This document shows, piece after piece, positions 28,877 to 38,942 of a stretch of 64,000 nucleotides of DNA. Origin of the DNA: Blautia luti (GTDB lineage: Bacteria; Bacillota; Clostridia; Lachnospirales; Lachnospiraceae); NCBI RefSeq assembly GCF_033096465.1, contig NZ_AP028156.1, positions 839,501 to 903,500 on the forward strand, given 5' to 3'. The position numbers and the translations under genes are program-made. The notes below the pieces were generated by a model. The model did no database searches. It was not told the DNA's origin and was given only the letters and a program-made list of their open reading frames with translations. Every line of letters starts with the position of its first letter. Positions within the stretch are counted from its first letter, which is position 1.

Positions 28877-30853
28877 ATGAGTAAAAATAAAGGTTTAGGA
28901 CTTGTATCCGCATTAGCAGTTGGAGCTGGCGTAGCAGCAGTGGCAGCAGGAAAGAAATACAAAACAGCAGAAACAAAGAAGAAAGAAGAATATGATGCAC
29001 TTCACAACACAAGTGAATACCGCAATACAGAGCGTGGAAAATATGAGAAAAACAGTAAAGGAATCTATTATTCCAACGGTAACTACGAAGCATTTGCCCA
29101 CCCGAGAAAACCAGAGGGTGTAGATGACAAACATGCTTACATCGTAGGAAGCGGACTTGCATCTCTTGCAGCAGCTTGTTTCCTTGTACGTGACGGACAG
29201 ATGCCTGGAAAGAATATCCACATTCTGGAAGCAATGGACATTGCAGGCGGTGCATGTGATGGTATCTTCGATCCGAGCAGAGGATATGTAATGCGTGGCG
29301 GACGTGAGATGGAAAACCATTTCGAATGCTTATGGGATCTTTTCAGAAGTATTCCATCCATTGAAACACCAGGGGTATCCGTACTTGACGAATACTACTG
29401 GCTGAACAAAGAAGACCCGAACTATTCTCTCTGCCGTGCAACAAAAGAGAGAGGCAAGGATGCACATACAGACGGTAAATTCAATCTGAGCCAGAAAGGC
29501 TGTATGGAGATTATGAAGTTGTTCATGACAAAGGATGAAGATCTCTATGACAAGACCATTGAAGATGTATTTGATGACGAAGTATTTGATTCTACATTCT
29601 GGTTATACTGGAGAACTATGTTTGCATTCGAGAACTGGCACAGTGCATTGGAGATGAAACTGTACTTCCAGAGATTTATTCATCATATTTCCGGACTTCC
29701 GGATTTCAGCGCTCTGAAATTTACAAAATACAATCAGTATGAATCACTGATCCTGCCGATGCAGAAATATCTGGAGACAGCAGGTGTGGAATTTCAGTTC
29801 AATACAGAAGTTACAAACGTGCTCTTTGAGTTTGAAGGAAACAAGAAGATCGCCAAAGCAATCGAGTGTAAGGTAAACGGCGTAGAAAAGGGAATCGTTC
29901 TGACAGAGAATGACCTTGTATTTGTAACAAATGGAAGCTGTACAGAGGGAACAATTTACGGTGATCAGAACCATGCACCGAACGGAGATGCAGAAGTTCG
30001 TACAAGCGGATGCTGGAGCCTCTGGAAAAATATCGCAAAACAGGATCCGTCTTTCGGACATCCTGAGAAATTTTGTTCCGATATTGCAAAGACAAACTGG
30101 GAGTCAGCAACAGTTACAACTCTGGATGATAAGATCATTCCTTATATTACAGATATCTGCAAACGTGATCCGAGAACAGGTAAGGTTGTTACCGGCGGTA
30201 TCGTAAGCTGTCAGGATTCCAGCTGGCTGATGAGCTGGACTATCAACAGACAGGGACAGTTCAAGGATCAGGATAAAGATAAGGTTTGTGTATGGGTATA
30301 TGGTCTGTTTACAGATGTACCTGGTGATTATATCAAGAAACCTATGAAAGATTGTACAGGTAAGGAGATCACAGAGGAGTGGCTGTATCATCTGGGTGTT
30401 CCGGTTGAGGAGATTGAAGATCTGGCTGAGAACAGTGCAGTTTGTGTTCCGACTATGATGCCTTATATCACAGCATTCTTCATGCCGAGAACAAAAGGAG
30501 ACAGACCTGATGTTATTCCGGATGGATGTGTAAACTTCGCATTCTTAGGACAGTTCGCTGAGACTCCAAGAGATACTGTATTTACTACTGAGTATTCTGT
30601 AAGAACTGCTATGGAGGCTGTTTATGGACTTCTTGGTGTGGACAGAGGTGTGCCGGAAGTATGGGGTAGTGTTTATGATATCAGAGAGTTGCTGGACAGC
30701 AGCGTGAAGCTGATGGATGGGAAATCTCCACTGGAAATTGAACTTCCTGGACCACTGGATATGCTGAAGAAACCATTGTTGAAAGTTGTTAAGGGCACGG
30801 TGATTGAGAAAGTACTCAGGGATCATGATGTGATTAAAGAGTATATGATGTAA
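28877..30853 (+). CDS. ohyA: Oleate hydratase (FAD-dependent, MCRA family)
   Basis: 658 residues from ATG 28877 (AAGGTGG nine bases ahead; ATG 28868 lies too close to it). After a short hydrophobic N-terminus the FAD-binding motif reads IVGSGLASLAAACFLV, followed by EAMDIAGGACDG and a MRGGREMENHFECLWDL segment typical of the 67-kDa myosin-cross-reactive antigen family. These enzymes add water to the cis-9 double bond of oleate or linoleate, giving 10-hydroxy fatty acids and detoxifying host unsaturated fat. The TetR-type gene upstream may sense fatty acids. Confidence 0.95.
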   Translation: MSKNKGLGLVSALAVGAGVAAVAAGKKYKTAETKKKEEYDALHNTSEYRNTERGKYEKNSKGIYYSNGNYEAFAHPRKPEGVDDKHAYIVGSGLASLAAACFLVRDGQMPGKNIHILEAMDIAGGACDGIFDPSRGYVMRGGREMENHFECLWDLFRSIPSIETPGVSVLDEYYWLNKEDPNYSLCRATKERGKDAHTDGKFNLSQKGCMEIMKLFMTKDEDLYDKTIEDVFDDEVFDSTFWLYWRTMFAFENWHSALEMKLYFQRFIHHISGLPDFSALKFTKYNQYESLILPMQKYLETAGVEFQFNTEVTNVLFEFEGNKKIAKAIECKVNGVEKGIVLTENDLVFVTNGSCTEGTIYGDQNHAPNGDAEVRTSGCWSLWKNIAKQDPSFGHPEKFCSDIAKTNWESATVTTLDDKIIPYITDICKRDPRTGKVVTGGIVSCQDSSWLMSWTINRQGQFKDQDKDKVCVWVYGLFTDVPGDYIKKPMKDCTGKEITEEWLYHLGVPVEEIEDLAENSAVCVPTMMPYITAFFMPRTKGDRPDVIPDGCVNFAFLGQFAETPRDTVFTTEYSVRTAMEAVYGLLGVDRGVPEVWGSVYDIRELLDSSVKLMDGKSPLEIELPGPLDMLKKPLLKVVKGTVIEKVLRDHDVIKEYMM

Positions 30854-30930
30854 ATAAGATGATATATATGGAAAGGCTGCAGGGCGTATGTTCTGTGGCT
30901 TTTCTTTTGTATAAGGGACGCGGGGAGTCT

Positions 30931-30966
30931 GGACACCGCCTGGCGGTGTCGGCGTGAGTTTTTTAG
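30931..30966 (+). terminator. Possible terminator after oleate hydratase
   Basis: GACACCGCC (30932-30940) and GGCGGTGTC (30942-30950) form a strong hairpin. The T run starts only eight bases later, so efficiency is uncertain. Confidence 0.45.
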
Positions 30967-30995
30967 GAAAAAATGAAAGGGATAAGAAAAATTGG

Positions 30996-31024
30996 TTGCG
31001 TATTGAGCGGACAGATGATAATAT
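30996..31024 (+). promoter_or_regulatory. Promoter of the adenine deaminase gene
   Basis: TTGCGT (30996-31001), 17 bases, TAATAT (31019-31024), about 90 bases before the ATG. Confidence 0.6.
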
Positions 31025-31113
31025 ATAATGAAATATATAGAAAAAATAAATTTGATATTAAAAAAGTCTGAAAAATAAAGAGGCTTTTCAAGATTAGAAG
31101 GGAGGGTGTTTTT

Positions 31114-32841
31114 ATGGAACTTGAGGTGTATCGCAGATATTCGCAGATGGCGAGAGGTCTTGAGAAAGCGGAGCTGGTGTTTAAGAATGGGCGGGTGTTC
31201 AGTTCTGGTACGGGGGAGTTTATTGAGGGAGATGTGGCTGTTGCGGATGGAATTGTGATCGGTGTTGGTACATATGAGGGGGAGACGGAGATTGATTTGG
31301 ATGGAAAGGTGATTTGTCCGGGATTTATTGATAGTCATTTGCATCTGGAGTCTACATTGGTAACGCCTGGGGAGTTGGTGCGGCAGGCGGCGCAGTGTGG
31401 AACTACGACGTTTATTGTGGATCCCCATGAGTCAGCCAACGTGTCTGGTACGGATGGGATTGATTATATTCTGGATCAGACGGAGGATGCTCCGGCGAAT
31501 GTGTATGTGATGATGCCGTCGTGTGTTCCGGCGACTCATGTGGATGATAATGGATGCCTTCTTACGGCAGGCAAGATGAAAGGATATCTGGATCATCCCA
31601 GGATTTTGGGGCTGGGCGAGGTGATGGATGCACCGTCAGTGATCAATGGAAGTATTGCCATGCATGAGAAGCTTCATCTGTTTCATGACAGAGTGAAGGA
31701 TGGACATGCGCCGTTTTTGTCACCTGGGGATCTGGCTGCGTATGTACTTGGTGGTATTGACACAGACCATGAATGTGTGGATTATGAATATGCAATGTCC
31801 GAGGCCAGAAATGGAATGTATGTGCTGATCCGTGAGGGCAGTGCTGCCAGAAATCTGGATGCTATTGTGAAGGGAATCGTGGAGCATCACACAGATACTT
31901 CAGTTTTTTGTTTCTGTACAGATGATAAACATATTGAGGAGATTCGGAAAGAGGGACATATCAATTATAATGTGAAGCGGACCGTACAGCTTGGCCTTCC
32001 TGTTGAAAAGGCGCTGCAGATGGCTACAATTCAACCGGCGAGATGTTATGGTTTGCATCAGCTTGGCATGATCGCACCTGGGCGGCAGGCAGATTTTGTA
32101 ATTCTGGATAATGTGACAGATCTGAATGTGACAGATGTATATCACTGCGGAAAGAAGATCATCAGGGATGAGAAAGCGGAAATAAAACCATGTCCGCCAT
32201 ATCTGAAAAATACCGTTCATATATCCGGTTTCAGTGAAGAACGTCTGAAGCTGAAACATCCGGGAACAAAGGCTCATGTGATCGGTATGCTGGAACGACA
32301 GATAGTGACGAAAGACATGATCGAAAAAGTTCCATGGATTGAGAAGAATGGACAGAAGTTTTTCGTATCTGATGGAGAATATCAGAAGATCGCGGTGATC
32401 GAGCGGCACAAAAATACCGGAAAAATGGGCGTTGGAATTGTGAAAGGATACGGGATCAGAGGCGGTGCCATTGCATCCAGTGTGTCCCATGATTCCCACA
32501 ATATCATTGTAGTTGGTGATAATGACCATGATATGATGCTGGCAGTGAAGGAACTGATCCGCGATCAGGGAGGTTATGTACTGGTATGTGACGGGGAGAT
32601 TTATGGGACTCTGCCACTGCCGGTGATGGGGCTGATGAGCGATGCAGGATATGAGAAGGTAAATGCAGCGATGGGCAGGATGATTCCCAAGGCACATGAA
32701 ATGGGAGTAAAAGAAGGATTTGATCCGTTTATTACGTTATCGTTTATGGCTCTTCCGGTAATACCGGAAATTCGCGTTACACCGAGAGGAATTTATCTGG
32801 TGAATGAAGACAGGATGCTGGTAAATCCTTTCTTATATTGA
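31114..32841 (+). CDS. ade: Adenine deaminase
   Basis: 575 residues. The amidohydrolase metal motif DSHLHLEST at about residue 73, then VDPHESANVSGTDG and CFCTDDKH, identify the bacterial adenine deaminase family. The C-terminal region contains SHDSHNIIVVG. It converts adenine to hypoxanthine and ammonia for purine salvage, feeding IMP and then guaB. AGGGAGG precedes the ATG. The first 250 codons are rich in GTG, GCG, GGG and ACG, while the rest returns to the host pattern. Confidence 0.95.
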   Translation: MELEVYRRYSQMARGLEKAELVFKNGRVFSSGTGEFIEGDVAVADGIVIGVGTYEGETEIDLDGKVICPGFIDSHLHLESTLVTPGELVRQAAQCGTTTFIVDPHESANVSGTDGIDYILDQTEDAPANVYVMMPSCVPATHVDDNGCLLTAGKMKGYLDHPRILGLGEVMDAPSVINGSIAMHEKLHLFHDRVKDGHAPFLSPGDLAAYVLGGIDTDHECVDYEYAMSEARNGMYVLIREGSAARNLDAIVKGIVEHHTDTSVFCFCTDDKHIEEIRKEGHINYNVKRTVQLGLPVEKALQMATIQPARCYGLHQLGMIAPGRQADFVILDNVTDLNVTDVYHCGKKIIRDEKAEIKPCPPYLKNTVHISGFSEERLKLKHPGTKAHVIGMLERQIVTKDMIEKVPWIEKNGQKFFVSDGEYQKIAVIERHKNTGKMGVGIVKGYGIRGGAIASSVSHDSHNIIVVGDNDHDMMLAVKELIRDQGGYVLVCDGEIYGTLPLPVMGLMSDAGYEKVNAAMGRMIPKAHEMGVKEGFDPFITLSFMALPVIPEIRVTPRGIYLVNEDRMLVNPFLY

Positions 32842-32856
32842 AAATAAGATAAAATA

Positions 32857-32891
32857 CAGATCAAGCCGGAGGATTTCTCCGGCTTGATCTG
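32857..32891. terminator. Bidirectional terminator between ade and the histidine kinase
   Basis: CAGATCAAGCCGGAG and CTCCGGCTTGATCTG form a perfect 15-bp stem around a five-base loop, between convergent genes. Confidence 0.85.
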
Positions 32892-32894
32892 AGC

Positions 32895-34307
32895 TTATTT
32901 ACATTTTTCCAGTGTGAAAATAAATTCTGTTCCCACTCCTTCTGTGCTGACTACATCAATATGCTGGTTATGTGCGTTGATGATCTCTTTTACAATTGCC
33001 AGTCCCAGACCGGTTCCCTTGCGGTCTTTTCCACGGGAGGCGTCAATCTTATAGAAACGGTCCCAGATCTTTGGAAGGCTGTCTTTGGGGATTCCGGTTC
33101 CGTGATCTTTTACAGATACGAAGGCCTTGTCATTTTTCACAGAGGTCTCAATCTGGATAGAAGAATTATCTTCGCTGAATTTGATAGCATTGTCCAGTAA
33201 ATTGTACAGTACCTGCTGGATCTGTTCCATGTCTGCCCGTACATAAAGTTCATGGCCGGAGAGAAGAAGCTCCAGACGGATCTGCCTGCTGGAACAGATT
33301 CCCTCGAAAGTAGCAGCAGTCTGGGTAATGGTATCATTAATGTTGAAACGATGGAGATGCATCATCCGTTTCTTAATATCCAGTTCATTTAAGGTCAGGA
33401 GACTGCGGGTGAGTTTTTCCAGACGCTCGGATTCAAAGGCAATGATCTTTAAATATCGTTCCTGCATTTCCACAGGGATCGTGCCGTCCAGCATGGCGGT
33501 GACATATCCCTTGATGGAGGTAAGAGGGGAGCGGAAATCATGGGAAACATTGGCAATGAACTTCCGCTGGTATTCGCCGTTCTGGTTCAATTTGTCAGCC
33601 ATGTAGTTCAAGGTTTTGGCCAGATAACCCAGTTCATCGTCTGAGTTTACCTCGATCATGTACTCGAGGTTTCCGCTGGCGTATTCGGATGCCCCCTTGA
33701 TGATCTTTGTCAGAGGTCTTCGTATGTAATGGCTGTAGACCCACAGCAGAAAACTGGTTGCTGCGTAACAGATCAGAAAGATGACCTGCATGATGAACAG
33801 GATACTGCTTCTGTGGTTGTACAGATCGTGCATATCATAATGCATGGTTACATATCCCAGGACGCCCTGATCGGAAGTGACGGGAGTCAGTACGCTTAGA
33901 TGATCACAGGAAAAATGGTCATAAAAGCGTCCGATCTGGTAGTGAGAGGGACTCCAGGCAGAAGCAGTGAAATTCTCCGGAAGTATGGAATCTCCCGGTT
34001 CAACTCCCAAACTGGAACTGAACACAAGCTGTCCTTGAGTATCGGTGATCCAGAGTACGGAATCATGAAGTTCCGTAAAGCCGGAAATTTCTTCCAAAAT
34101 ATGGCTGCCTTCTGGATCAGAAAGCTGTTCTTTGAGCAGATCACTGGAAGCAATACTGCAGACGTCCTCATACAGGGTGGTACTTTGTGCACTTTCGAAG
34201 TATTTTTCCACCATATAGGAGCCGCCAAGTGTGATGAGGAAAAAACCGAAAATTCCGATGCAGATATAGAACGTCAGAAACCTGCTGGAAAGATGATGCT
34301 GTTTCAT
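32895..34307 (-). CDS. Sensor histidine kinase (two-component)
   Basis: 470 residues. Transmembrane helix 1 is at about residues 11-33, followed by an extracellular sensor loop of about 135 residues, helix 2 at about 170-192 and a HAMP linker. The phospho-acceptor is His256 in NVSHDFRSPLTSIKGY. The ATPase part has N-box LLDNAIKFS, G1 DHGTGIP and G2 GTGLGLAIVKEI. The signal is unknown. It overlaps the response regulator gene by four bases. The three genes mutS2, regulator and kinase run in one direction, so DNA-repair and signalling genes share a transcript or lie in close tandem. Confidence 0.95.
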   Translation of the reverse strand: MKQHHLSSRFLTFYICIGIFGFFLITLGGSYMVEKYFESAQSTTLYEDVCSIASSDLLKEQLSDPEGSHILEEISGFTELHDSVLWITDTQGQLVFSSSLGVEPGDSILPENFTASAWSPSHYQIGRFYDHFSCDHLSVLTPVTSDQGVLGYVTMHYDMHDLYNHRSSILFIMQVIFLICYAATSFLLWVYSHYIRRPLTKIIKGASEYASGNLEYMIEVNSDDELGYLAKTLNYMADKLNQNGEYQRKFIANVSHDFRSPLTSIKGYVTAMLDGTIPVEMQERYLKIIAFESERLEKLTRSLLTLNELDIKKRMMHLHRFNINDTITQTAATFEGICSSRQIRLELLLSGHELYVRADMEQIQQVLYNLLDNAIKFSEDNSSIQIETSVKNDKAFVSVKDHGTGIPKDSLPKIWDRFYKIDASRGKDRKGTGLGLAIVKEIINAHNQHIDVVSTEGVGTEFIFTLEKCK

Positions 34308-35005
34308 GGATTTTTAACCTCAAATTTATAGCCGATCCCCCATACAGTGGCGATGGACCAGGATGGATTATCCTTGATCTTTTCACGGAGACGTTTGATA
34401 TGAACGTCTACAGTACGGGTGTCGCCGATGTATTCATAGCCCCAGATGTGATCCAGAAGCTGTTCACGGGTAAACACCTGATTGGGAGAAGATGCCAGGA
34501 AGTAGAGAAGTTCCAGTTCCTTGGGTGGCATGTCTACCTGTCTGTCCATATAGGTGACTGCGTAGTTGGTCAGATTAATGGTCAGATCAGGATAGCTGAC
34601 ACATTTTTCATTGGAAGAAACAGTCGGCTGTTTTACCTGGAAACGGCGGAGGACAGCACGGACACGTGCCACCAGTTCTTTGGAATCAAATGGCTTGATC
34701 ATATAATCGTCTGCGCCCAGTTCCAGTCCCAGAACTTTGTCGAAGGTTTCTCCTTTGGCAGAGAGCATGATGATGGGAACATCGGAAGTATGGCGGATCT
34801 CACGGCAGACCTGATAGCCGTCGATACCTGGAAGCATCAGATCCAGGATGATCAGATCCGGATGGAAGCGGACAAATTCTTTCAGCGCTTCCTCTCCATC
34901 ATTTACGATCTTTGTCTCGAAACATTCTTTCGTCAGATACAGGGCGATCAGCTCTGCGATATTATTATCATCATCTACGATCAGGATTTTCTGTTTGGAA
35001 ACCAT
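34304..35005 (-). CDS. OmpR/PhoB-family response regulator
   Basis: 233 residues. The receiver domain has the acidic pair DDD near residue 11, the phosphorylated Asp55 in IILDLMLPG and Lys in the DDYMIKPFD loop. A C-terminal winged-helix domain (NYAVTYMDRQVDMPPKELELL .. TVDVHIKRLREKI) binds DNA. It is partnered with the overlapping kinase gene. AAGGAGGGG precedes the ATG; mutS2 ends 15 bases upstream. Confidence 0.95.
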   Translation of the reverse strand: MVSKQKILIVDDDNNIAELIALYLTKECFETKIVNDGEEALKEFVRFHPDLIILDLMLPGIDGYQVCREIRHTSDVPIIMLSAKGETFDKVLGLELGADDYMIKPFDSKELVARVRAVLRRFQVKQPTVSSNEKCVSYPDLTINLTNYAVTYMDRQVDMPPKELELLYFLASSPNQVFTREQLLDHIWGYEYIGDTRTVDVHIKRLREKIKDNPSWSIATVWGIGYKFEVKNP

Positions 35006-35020
35006 AAAAACCCCTCCTTT

Positions 35021-37402
35021 TTATTTTTTGAATTCTACGATAGTTACGCCGGCGTCGCCTTCACCGAATTCTCCAAGGCGGAAGGAGGCGACATGCTTCT
35101 GGCGTTTCAGATAGTTATGAACACCCTTTCGAAGTGCACCGGTACCTTTTCCGTGTACAATACGTACGGATTTCAGATGGGCGATGTAGGCGTCATCCAG
35201 GTATTTATCAAGCTCTGCAACTGCTTCGTCTACAGTTTTACCCAGAAGGTTGATCTCTGTGGATACATGGGCGGATTTGGACATACGGATCTTACCGGCA
35301 CCTGTACGCTGCATGGTAGGTGTGGTGATTTCTGCTTCATCGATCAGTTCCAGATCGGAAATGTGGACTTTGGAACGGATGATTCCCATCTGTACAAACA
35401 GGTAGCCCTTATTGTCCGGACGACTGCTTACAGTACCTTTCAGGTTCATGCTGAGAACCTTGACTGCATCACCAAGGGAAAGGTCTTTGGCAGTAAGTTC
35501 TTTCTTTGGCTTCTGAGCGGCAGTTTTCTGAGTCATGCCTTTTTCTGCCTTATTCATGCGTTTGCGCAGATCCTGGCGTTCTTTTTCCACAGCAGCCAGA
35601 TCCACGTGATCTTTCTGGAACTTATGGAACATTTTCATGGTCTTGTCCGCATATTCCTTGGCTTCCCGGAGAACTGCATGAGCCTCTTCGTTGGCCTGAC
35701 GGATGATGCGGTCACGCTGCTCGTTCAGTTTCTCCTGCTTGGATTCCATTTCAGATTTCAGGGAAGCGACTTCTTTTTTATACTGTTCGATCTCGCGGCG
35801 TTCATTCTCGATGGTCACACGGCTGCTTTCCAGAGAACTGAGGACATCTTCGAAGGATTCATCCTGCTCGCTGATCTGTTCTTTTGCCTTATTGATGATA
35901 TAGTCCGGAAGACCAAGCTTGGAAGAAATAGCGAATGCATTACTTTTTCCAGGGACACCGATCAGCAGGCGATAGGTCGGACGGAGCGTTTCCACATCAA
36001 ACTCACAGCAGGCATTTTCCACGCCGGGAGTGGAGAGTGCGTATACTTTCAGTTCACTGTAATGGGTGGTTGCCATGGTGCGGATTCCCTGCTCATGAAG
36101 ATGGGAAAGGATCGCAATGGCAAGAGCAGCACCCTCTGTCGGGTCTGTACCTGCGCCAAGCTCATCGAACAGGACGAGAGAGTGGCGGTTGGCTTTTCTG
36201 AGAAAAGAAACCACGTTTGTCATATGTGAGGAGAAAGTACTTAAGGACTGCTCGATACTCTGCTCATCACCGATATCTGCATAAACTTCCTCAAACAGTG
36301 CAAGTTCTGAGCGGTCCAGTGTGGGAATATGAAGTCCAGACTGACCCATAAGAGTGAGAAGTCCGACAGTCTTTAAGGATACGGTCTTACCACCGGTATT
36401 CGGTCCGGTAACAACAAGCAGGTCGAAATCATCACCGAGACGGATATCGATGGGAACTGCTTTCTTCTTATCAATGAGCGGGTGGCGTGCCTGTTTCAGA
36501 CGGATACGTCCTTCGTCATTGAAAATTGGTTCTGTTGCATTCATGTCCATAGCGAGGGAGGCTCTGGCGAAAATGACGTCAAGCTGTACCATGATATCAA
36601 GGTCTGCGCGGATGGAGTCGGTCTGTTCTGCGGTCATCTGGCTCAGGTTGGAGAGGATCACTTCGATCTCTTTCTGTTCTTCCAGTTCCAGTTCACGGAT
36701 GTCGTTGTTTAATTTTACGATGGCCATTGGTTCGATGAATAAAGTAGAACCTGTGGAGGACTGGTCATGTACCATACCTGGAACCTGACCTTTGTATTCT
36801 GCCTTGACCGGGATACAGTAACGTCCGTTTCTCATGGTGATAACGGAATCCTGCAGATAATTGCGGGCGCTTCCGTTTACGAGAGAAGAGAGCTGGGTGT
36901 GGATCCTGTCTCCGGCGATCTTCATGTTTCTTCGGATCTGTCGGAGATTGCTGCTAGCATCATCGCTGATCTCATCTTCTGAGAGGATACATCTGCGGAT
37001 TTCTGTTGTAAGAGGAGTCAGTGGCTCCAGTGCTTCAAACATTCCATCCAGAGAGTCCACAAGAGAATCACCGCGCTCGCTTCTGGAATACGCTTTCACA
37101 CGGTTGGTATTCTCTAGCAGGCTGCAGATGGCAAGCAGTTCACCGATCCCGAGAGAACTTCCGATTTCCAGACGCTTCAGAGAACCACGCACATCCTTCA
37201 CACTTCCGAAAGAAATGTTCCCTTTCTGGAAGAGACGGGTGAGTGCATCTTTCGTCTGAGTCTGCATATGACGGATCTCATCAATATCTGTAGACGGTTC
37301 AGTCTTTTTGCAGATTTCCTTTCCCATGGAAGAAGAAGCCTTGTCTGTCAGCATATTGATGATCTTATAGTATTCAAGTGCTTTATATGCTTTCTGATTC
37401 AT
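35021..37402 (-). CDS. mutS2: Endonuclease MutS2
   Basis: 793 residues, the normal length. The MutS-type core and clamp are followed by the ABC-type ATPase with Walker A GPNTGGKT at about residues 333-340 and LVLFDELGAGTDPTEG. A long coiled coil follows (about 515-620). The C-terminal Smr nuclease domain contains NLLGKTVDEAVAELDKYLDD and VRIVHGKGTGALRKGVHNYL. MutS2 resolves recombination intermediates and, in Bacillus, also rescues collided ribosomes. It is the first gene of the mutS2-RR-HK run. Confidence 0.96.
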   Translation of the reverse strand: MNQKAYKALEYYKIINMLTDKASSSMGKEICKKTEPSTDIDEIRHMQTQTKDALTRLFQKGNISFGSVKDVRGSLKRLEIGSSLGIGELLAICSLLENTNRVKAYSRSERGDSLVDSLDGMFEALEPLTPLTTEIRRCILSEDEISDDASSNLRQIRRNMKIAGDRIHTQLSSLVNGSARNYLQDSVITMRNGRYCIPVKAEYKGQVPGMVHDQSSTGSTLFIEPMAIVKLNNDIRELELEEQKEIEVILSNLSQMTAEQTDSIRADLDIMVQLDVIFARASLAMDMNATEPIFNDEGRIRLKQARHPLIDKKKAVPIDIRLGDDFDLLVVTGPNTGGKTVSLKTVGLLTLMGQSGLHIPTLDRSELALFEEVYADIGDEQSIEQSLSTFSSHMTNVVSFLRKANRHSLVLFDELGAGTDPTEGAALAIAILSHLHEQGIRTMATTHYSELKVYALSTPGVENACCEFDVETLRPTYRLLIGVPGKSNAFAISSKLGLPDYIINKAKEQISEQDESFEDVLSSLESSRVTIENERREIEQYKKEVASLKSEMESKQEKLNEQRDRIIRQANEEAHAVLREAKEYADKTMKMFHKFQKDHVDLAAVEKERQDLRKRMNKAEKGMTQKTAAQKPKKELTAKDLSLGDAVKVLSMNLKGTVSSRPDNKGYLFVQMGIIRSKVHISDLELIDEAEITTPTMQRTGAGKIRMSKSAHVSTEINLLGKTVDEAVAELDKYLDDAYIAHLKSVRIVHGKGTGALRKGVHNYLKRQKHVASFRLGEFGEGDAGVTIVEFKK

Positions 37403-37493
37403 TGTTGATTTAAGTCTCCTGATATTACTTTTAATATTTATGATACCGGAAAAAAGAGCTGACCTGTTTCCCGGTGTAACTGTAATAGTGGGA

Positions 37494-37531
37494 GTATTTC
37501 AGCAGAAAAAAATCGGGTATGGCTGAAATAC
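37494..37531. promoter_or_regulatory. Inverted repeat between divergent mutS2 and hydrolase genes
   Basis: GTATTTCAGC (37494-37503) and GCTGAAATAC (37522-37531) are perfect complements with an 18-base gap. The site lies in a 280-base divergent region. It could be an operator or a small hairpin; I cannot tell which. Confidence 0.5.
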
Positions 37532-37582
37532 CTTTCTTATTATATATGATTTTGGGTGTTATGAAAAGCGAAAATTTAATAC

Positions 37583-37611
37583 TTGTGTATCATACAGCGG
37601 TATGCTAGAAT
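37583..37611 (+). promoter_or_regulatory. Promoter of the beta-lactamase-fold hydrolase
   Basis: TTGTGT (37583-37588), 17 bases, extended -10 TGCTAGAAT with TAGAAT at 37606-37611. Confidence 0.55.
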
Positions 37612-37683
37612 GCGAAATATATAGACAAAACAAAAGATTGAAAGAGCGGACAAAAGTGTATTTAAGAAAGAAGAGTGAGGATC

Positions 37684-38871
37684 ATGGACTTAAAGGAAAA
37701 AATCAGCAGGGTAATGAAGCAGTCGATCAGTGATTCGGAGGTCATGGGAGTGAATCTTCTGGTTGAGAAAGACGGAAGAGAACTTATTTATTGTGAAGAG
37801 GGACTGGCTGACAGAGAGGCTCATAAACCAATCCGCAGAGATACGATCTTTCGGCTTTATTCCCAGACAAAACCGATAACAGCGGCCTGCGCAATGATAT
37901 TAATGGAGAGAGGGCTTCTGGACCCGGGAACCCCTGTTTCAGAATATCTGCCTGCGTATTCTGATATGAAGGTAGAGAAAAACGGGGAAATCTGTGCAGC
38001 GGAGATTCCTGTCAGGATTCATGATCTTCTGCGAATGACATCAGGACTGGTCTATCCGGATGAATGTACAGAACCCGGAAAAGCTACAGACAGAGTGTAT
38101 AAGGAAGCATGTGACAGATTACATACAGATCATCCGATGACAACCAGAGAGCTGGCAGATCGTCTTGCGAAATGTCCTCTGGCTTTTGAACCGGGATCAG
38201 GATGGAGATATGGAACATCGGCAGATGTTCTGGGAGCAGTGATCGAAGTTATTTCCGGGAAAAAGCTGTCTGAATTTATGCAGGAAGAAATTTTTGAACC
38301 ATTGGGAATGAGCGATACTGCATTCTGGTTACCGAAAGAAAAACAGTCTCGCCTTGCGAAAGCTTATGAAACAGTATGTGATGAAAATGGAAACAGAAGT
38401 ATGAAACTTTATACAGGAGACAATCTGGCAGTAAGAAATGATATGGCAGAGCCGCCTGCGTATGAAGCCGGCGGAGCAGGGCTTACCTCTACTTTGGACG
38501 ACTATATGAAATTTGCCAGAATGCTCAGACAGAATGGTACTTGGGGGGACAGGCAGATCCTGAAGCCGGAAACTGTGCATTATATGCGTAACGGACAGCT
38601 GTTACCGAAACAGCAGCAGGATATGGATAAATGGCTTGGCCTGGAAGGCTATAGCTATGGAAATTTGATGCGTGTTTGCAGGAATCCGTCGCAGGCAGTG
38701 ATGCTGACCAGAGAGGGAGAGTATGGCTGGGACGGCTGGCTTGGCATGTATTTTGCCAATTTCCCCAAGGAAGACATGACCATTCTCATGGGTATGCAAA
38801 AAAAAGATGCAGGAACCTTTCCTCTGACCAGAAAACTGCGAAATGTAGTTATCAGTGAATATCTGAGGTGA
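37684..38871 (+). CDS. Beta-lactamase-fold serine hydrolase (class C-like / esterase)
   Basis: 395 residues from ATG 37684; GTG 37675 is an alternative. The penicillin-binding fold motif SxxK is Ser60-Gln-Thr-Lys63 in RLYSQTKPITAAC, and Tyr176 lies in the YxS-type motif WRYGTSADVLG. The C-terminal region (GWDGWLGMYFANFPKED) replaces the KTG box, as in many esterases and peptidases of this family. There is no signal peptide, so it acts in the cytoplasm and is unlikely to be a resistance beta-lactamase. The substrate is unknown. Confidence 0.88.
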   Translation: MDLKEKISRVMKQSISDSEVMGVNLLVEKDGRELIYCEEGLADREAHKPIRRDTIFRLYSQTKPITAACAMILMERGLLDPGTPVSEYLPAYSDMKVEKNGEICAAEIPVRIHDLLRMTSGLVYPDECTEPGKATDRVYKEACDRLHTDHPMTTRELADRLAKCPLAFEPGSGWRYGTSADVLGAVIEVISGKKLSEFMQEEIFEPLGMSDTAFWLPKEKQSRLAKAYETVCDENGNRSMKLYTGDNLAVRNDMAEPPAYEAGGAGLTSTLDDYMKFARMLRQNGTWGDRQILKPETVHYMRNGQLLPKQQQDMDKWLGLEGYSYGNLMRVCRNPSQAVMLTREGEYGWDGWLGMYFANFPKEDMTILMGMQKKDAGTFPLTRKLRNVVISEYLR

Positions 38872-38899
38872 ATTTGCTGCAAAGCAGAAAATACAGACA

Positions 38900-38942
38900 C
38901 CTGCTTCCGGGATTACTTTTTCCCGGAAGCAGGTTTTTTTTG
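38900..38942. terminator. Terminator shared by the hydrolase gene and the convergent araC-type gene
   Basis: CCTGCTTCCGGGA (38900-38912) pairs with TCCCGGAAGCAGG (38921-38933), followed by eight T residues on the plus strand. The regulator's stop codon lies in the loop, so one stem arm encodes its last residues. Confidence 0.9.

Noticed and set aside
34400..36229. A 609-codon plus-strand open frame antisense to the regulator and mutS2
   Set aside because: It is composed of the reverse complement of two clearly recognised genes, has no ribosome binding site and looks compositionally wrong (Phe/Cys-rich).
37441..37674. T-box or riboswitch before the hydrolase gene
   Set aside because: Only one simple inverted repeat is present; no T-box sequence or known aptamer core seen.
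37684..38871. Antibiotic-resistance beta-lactamase
   Set aside because: SxxK and Tyr motifs are present, but there is no signal peptide and no clear KTG box, so an esterase or peptidase role is more likely.
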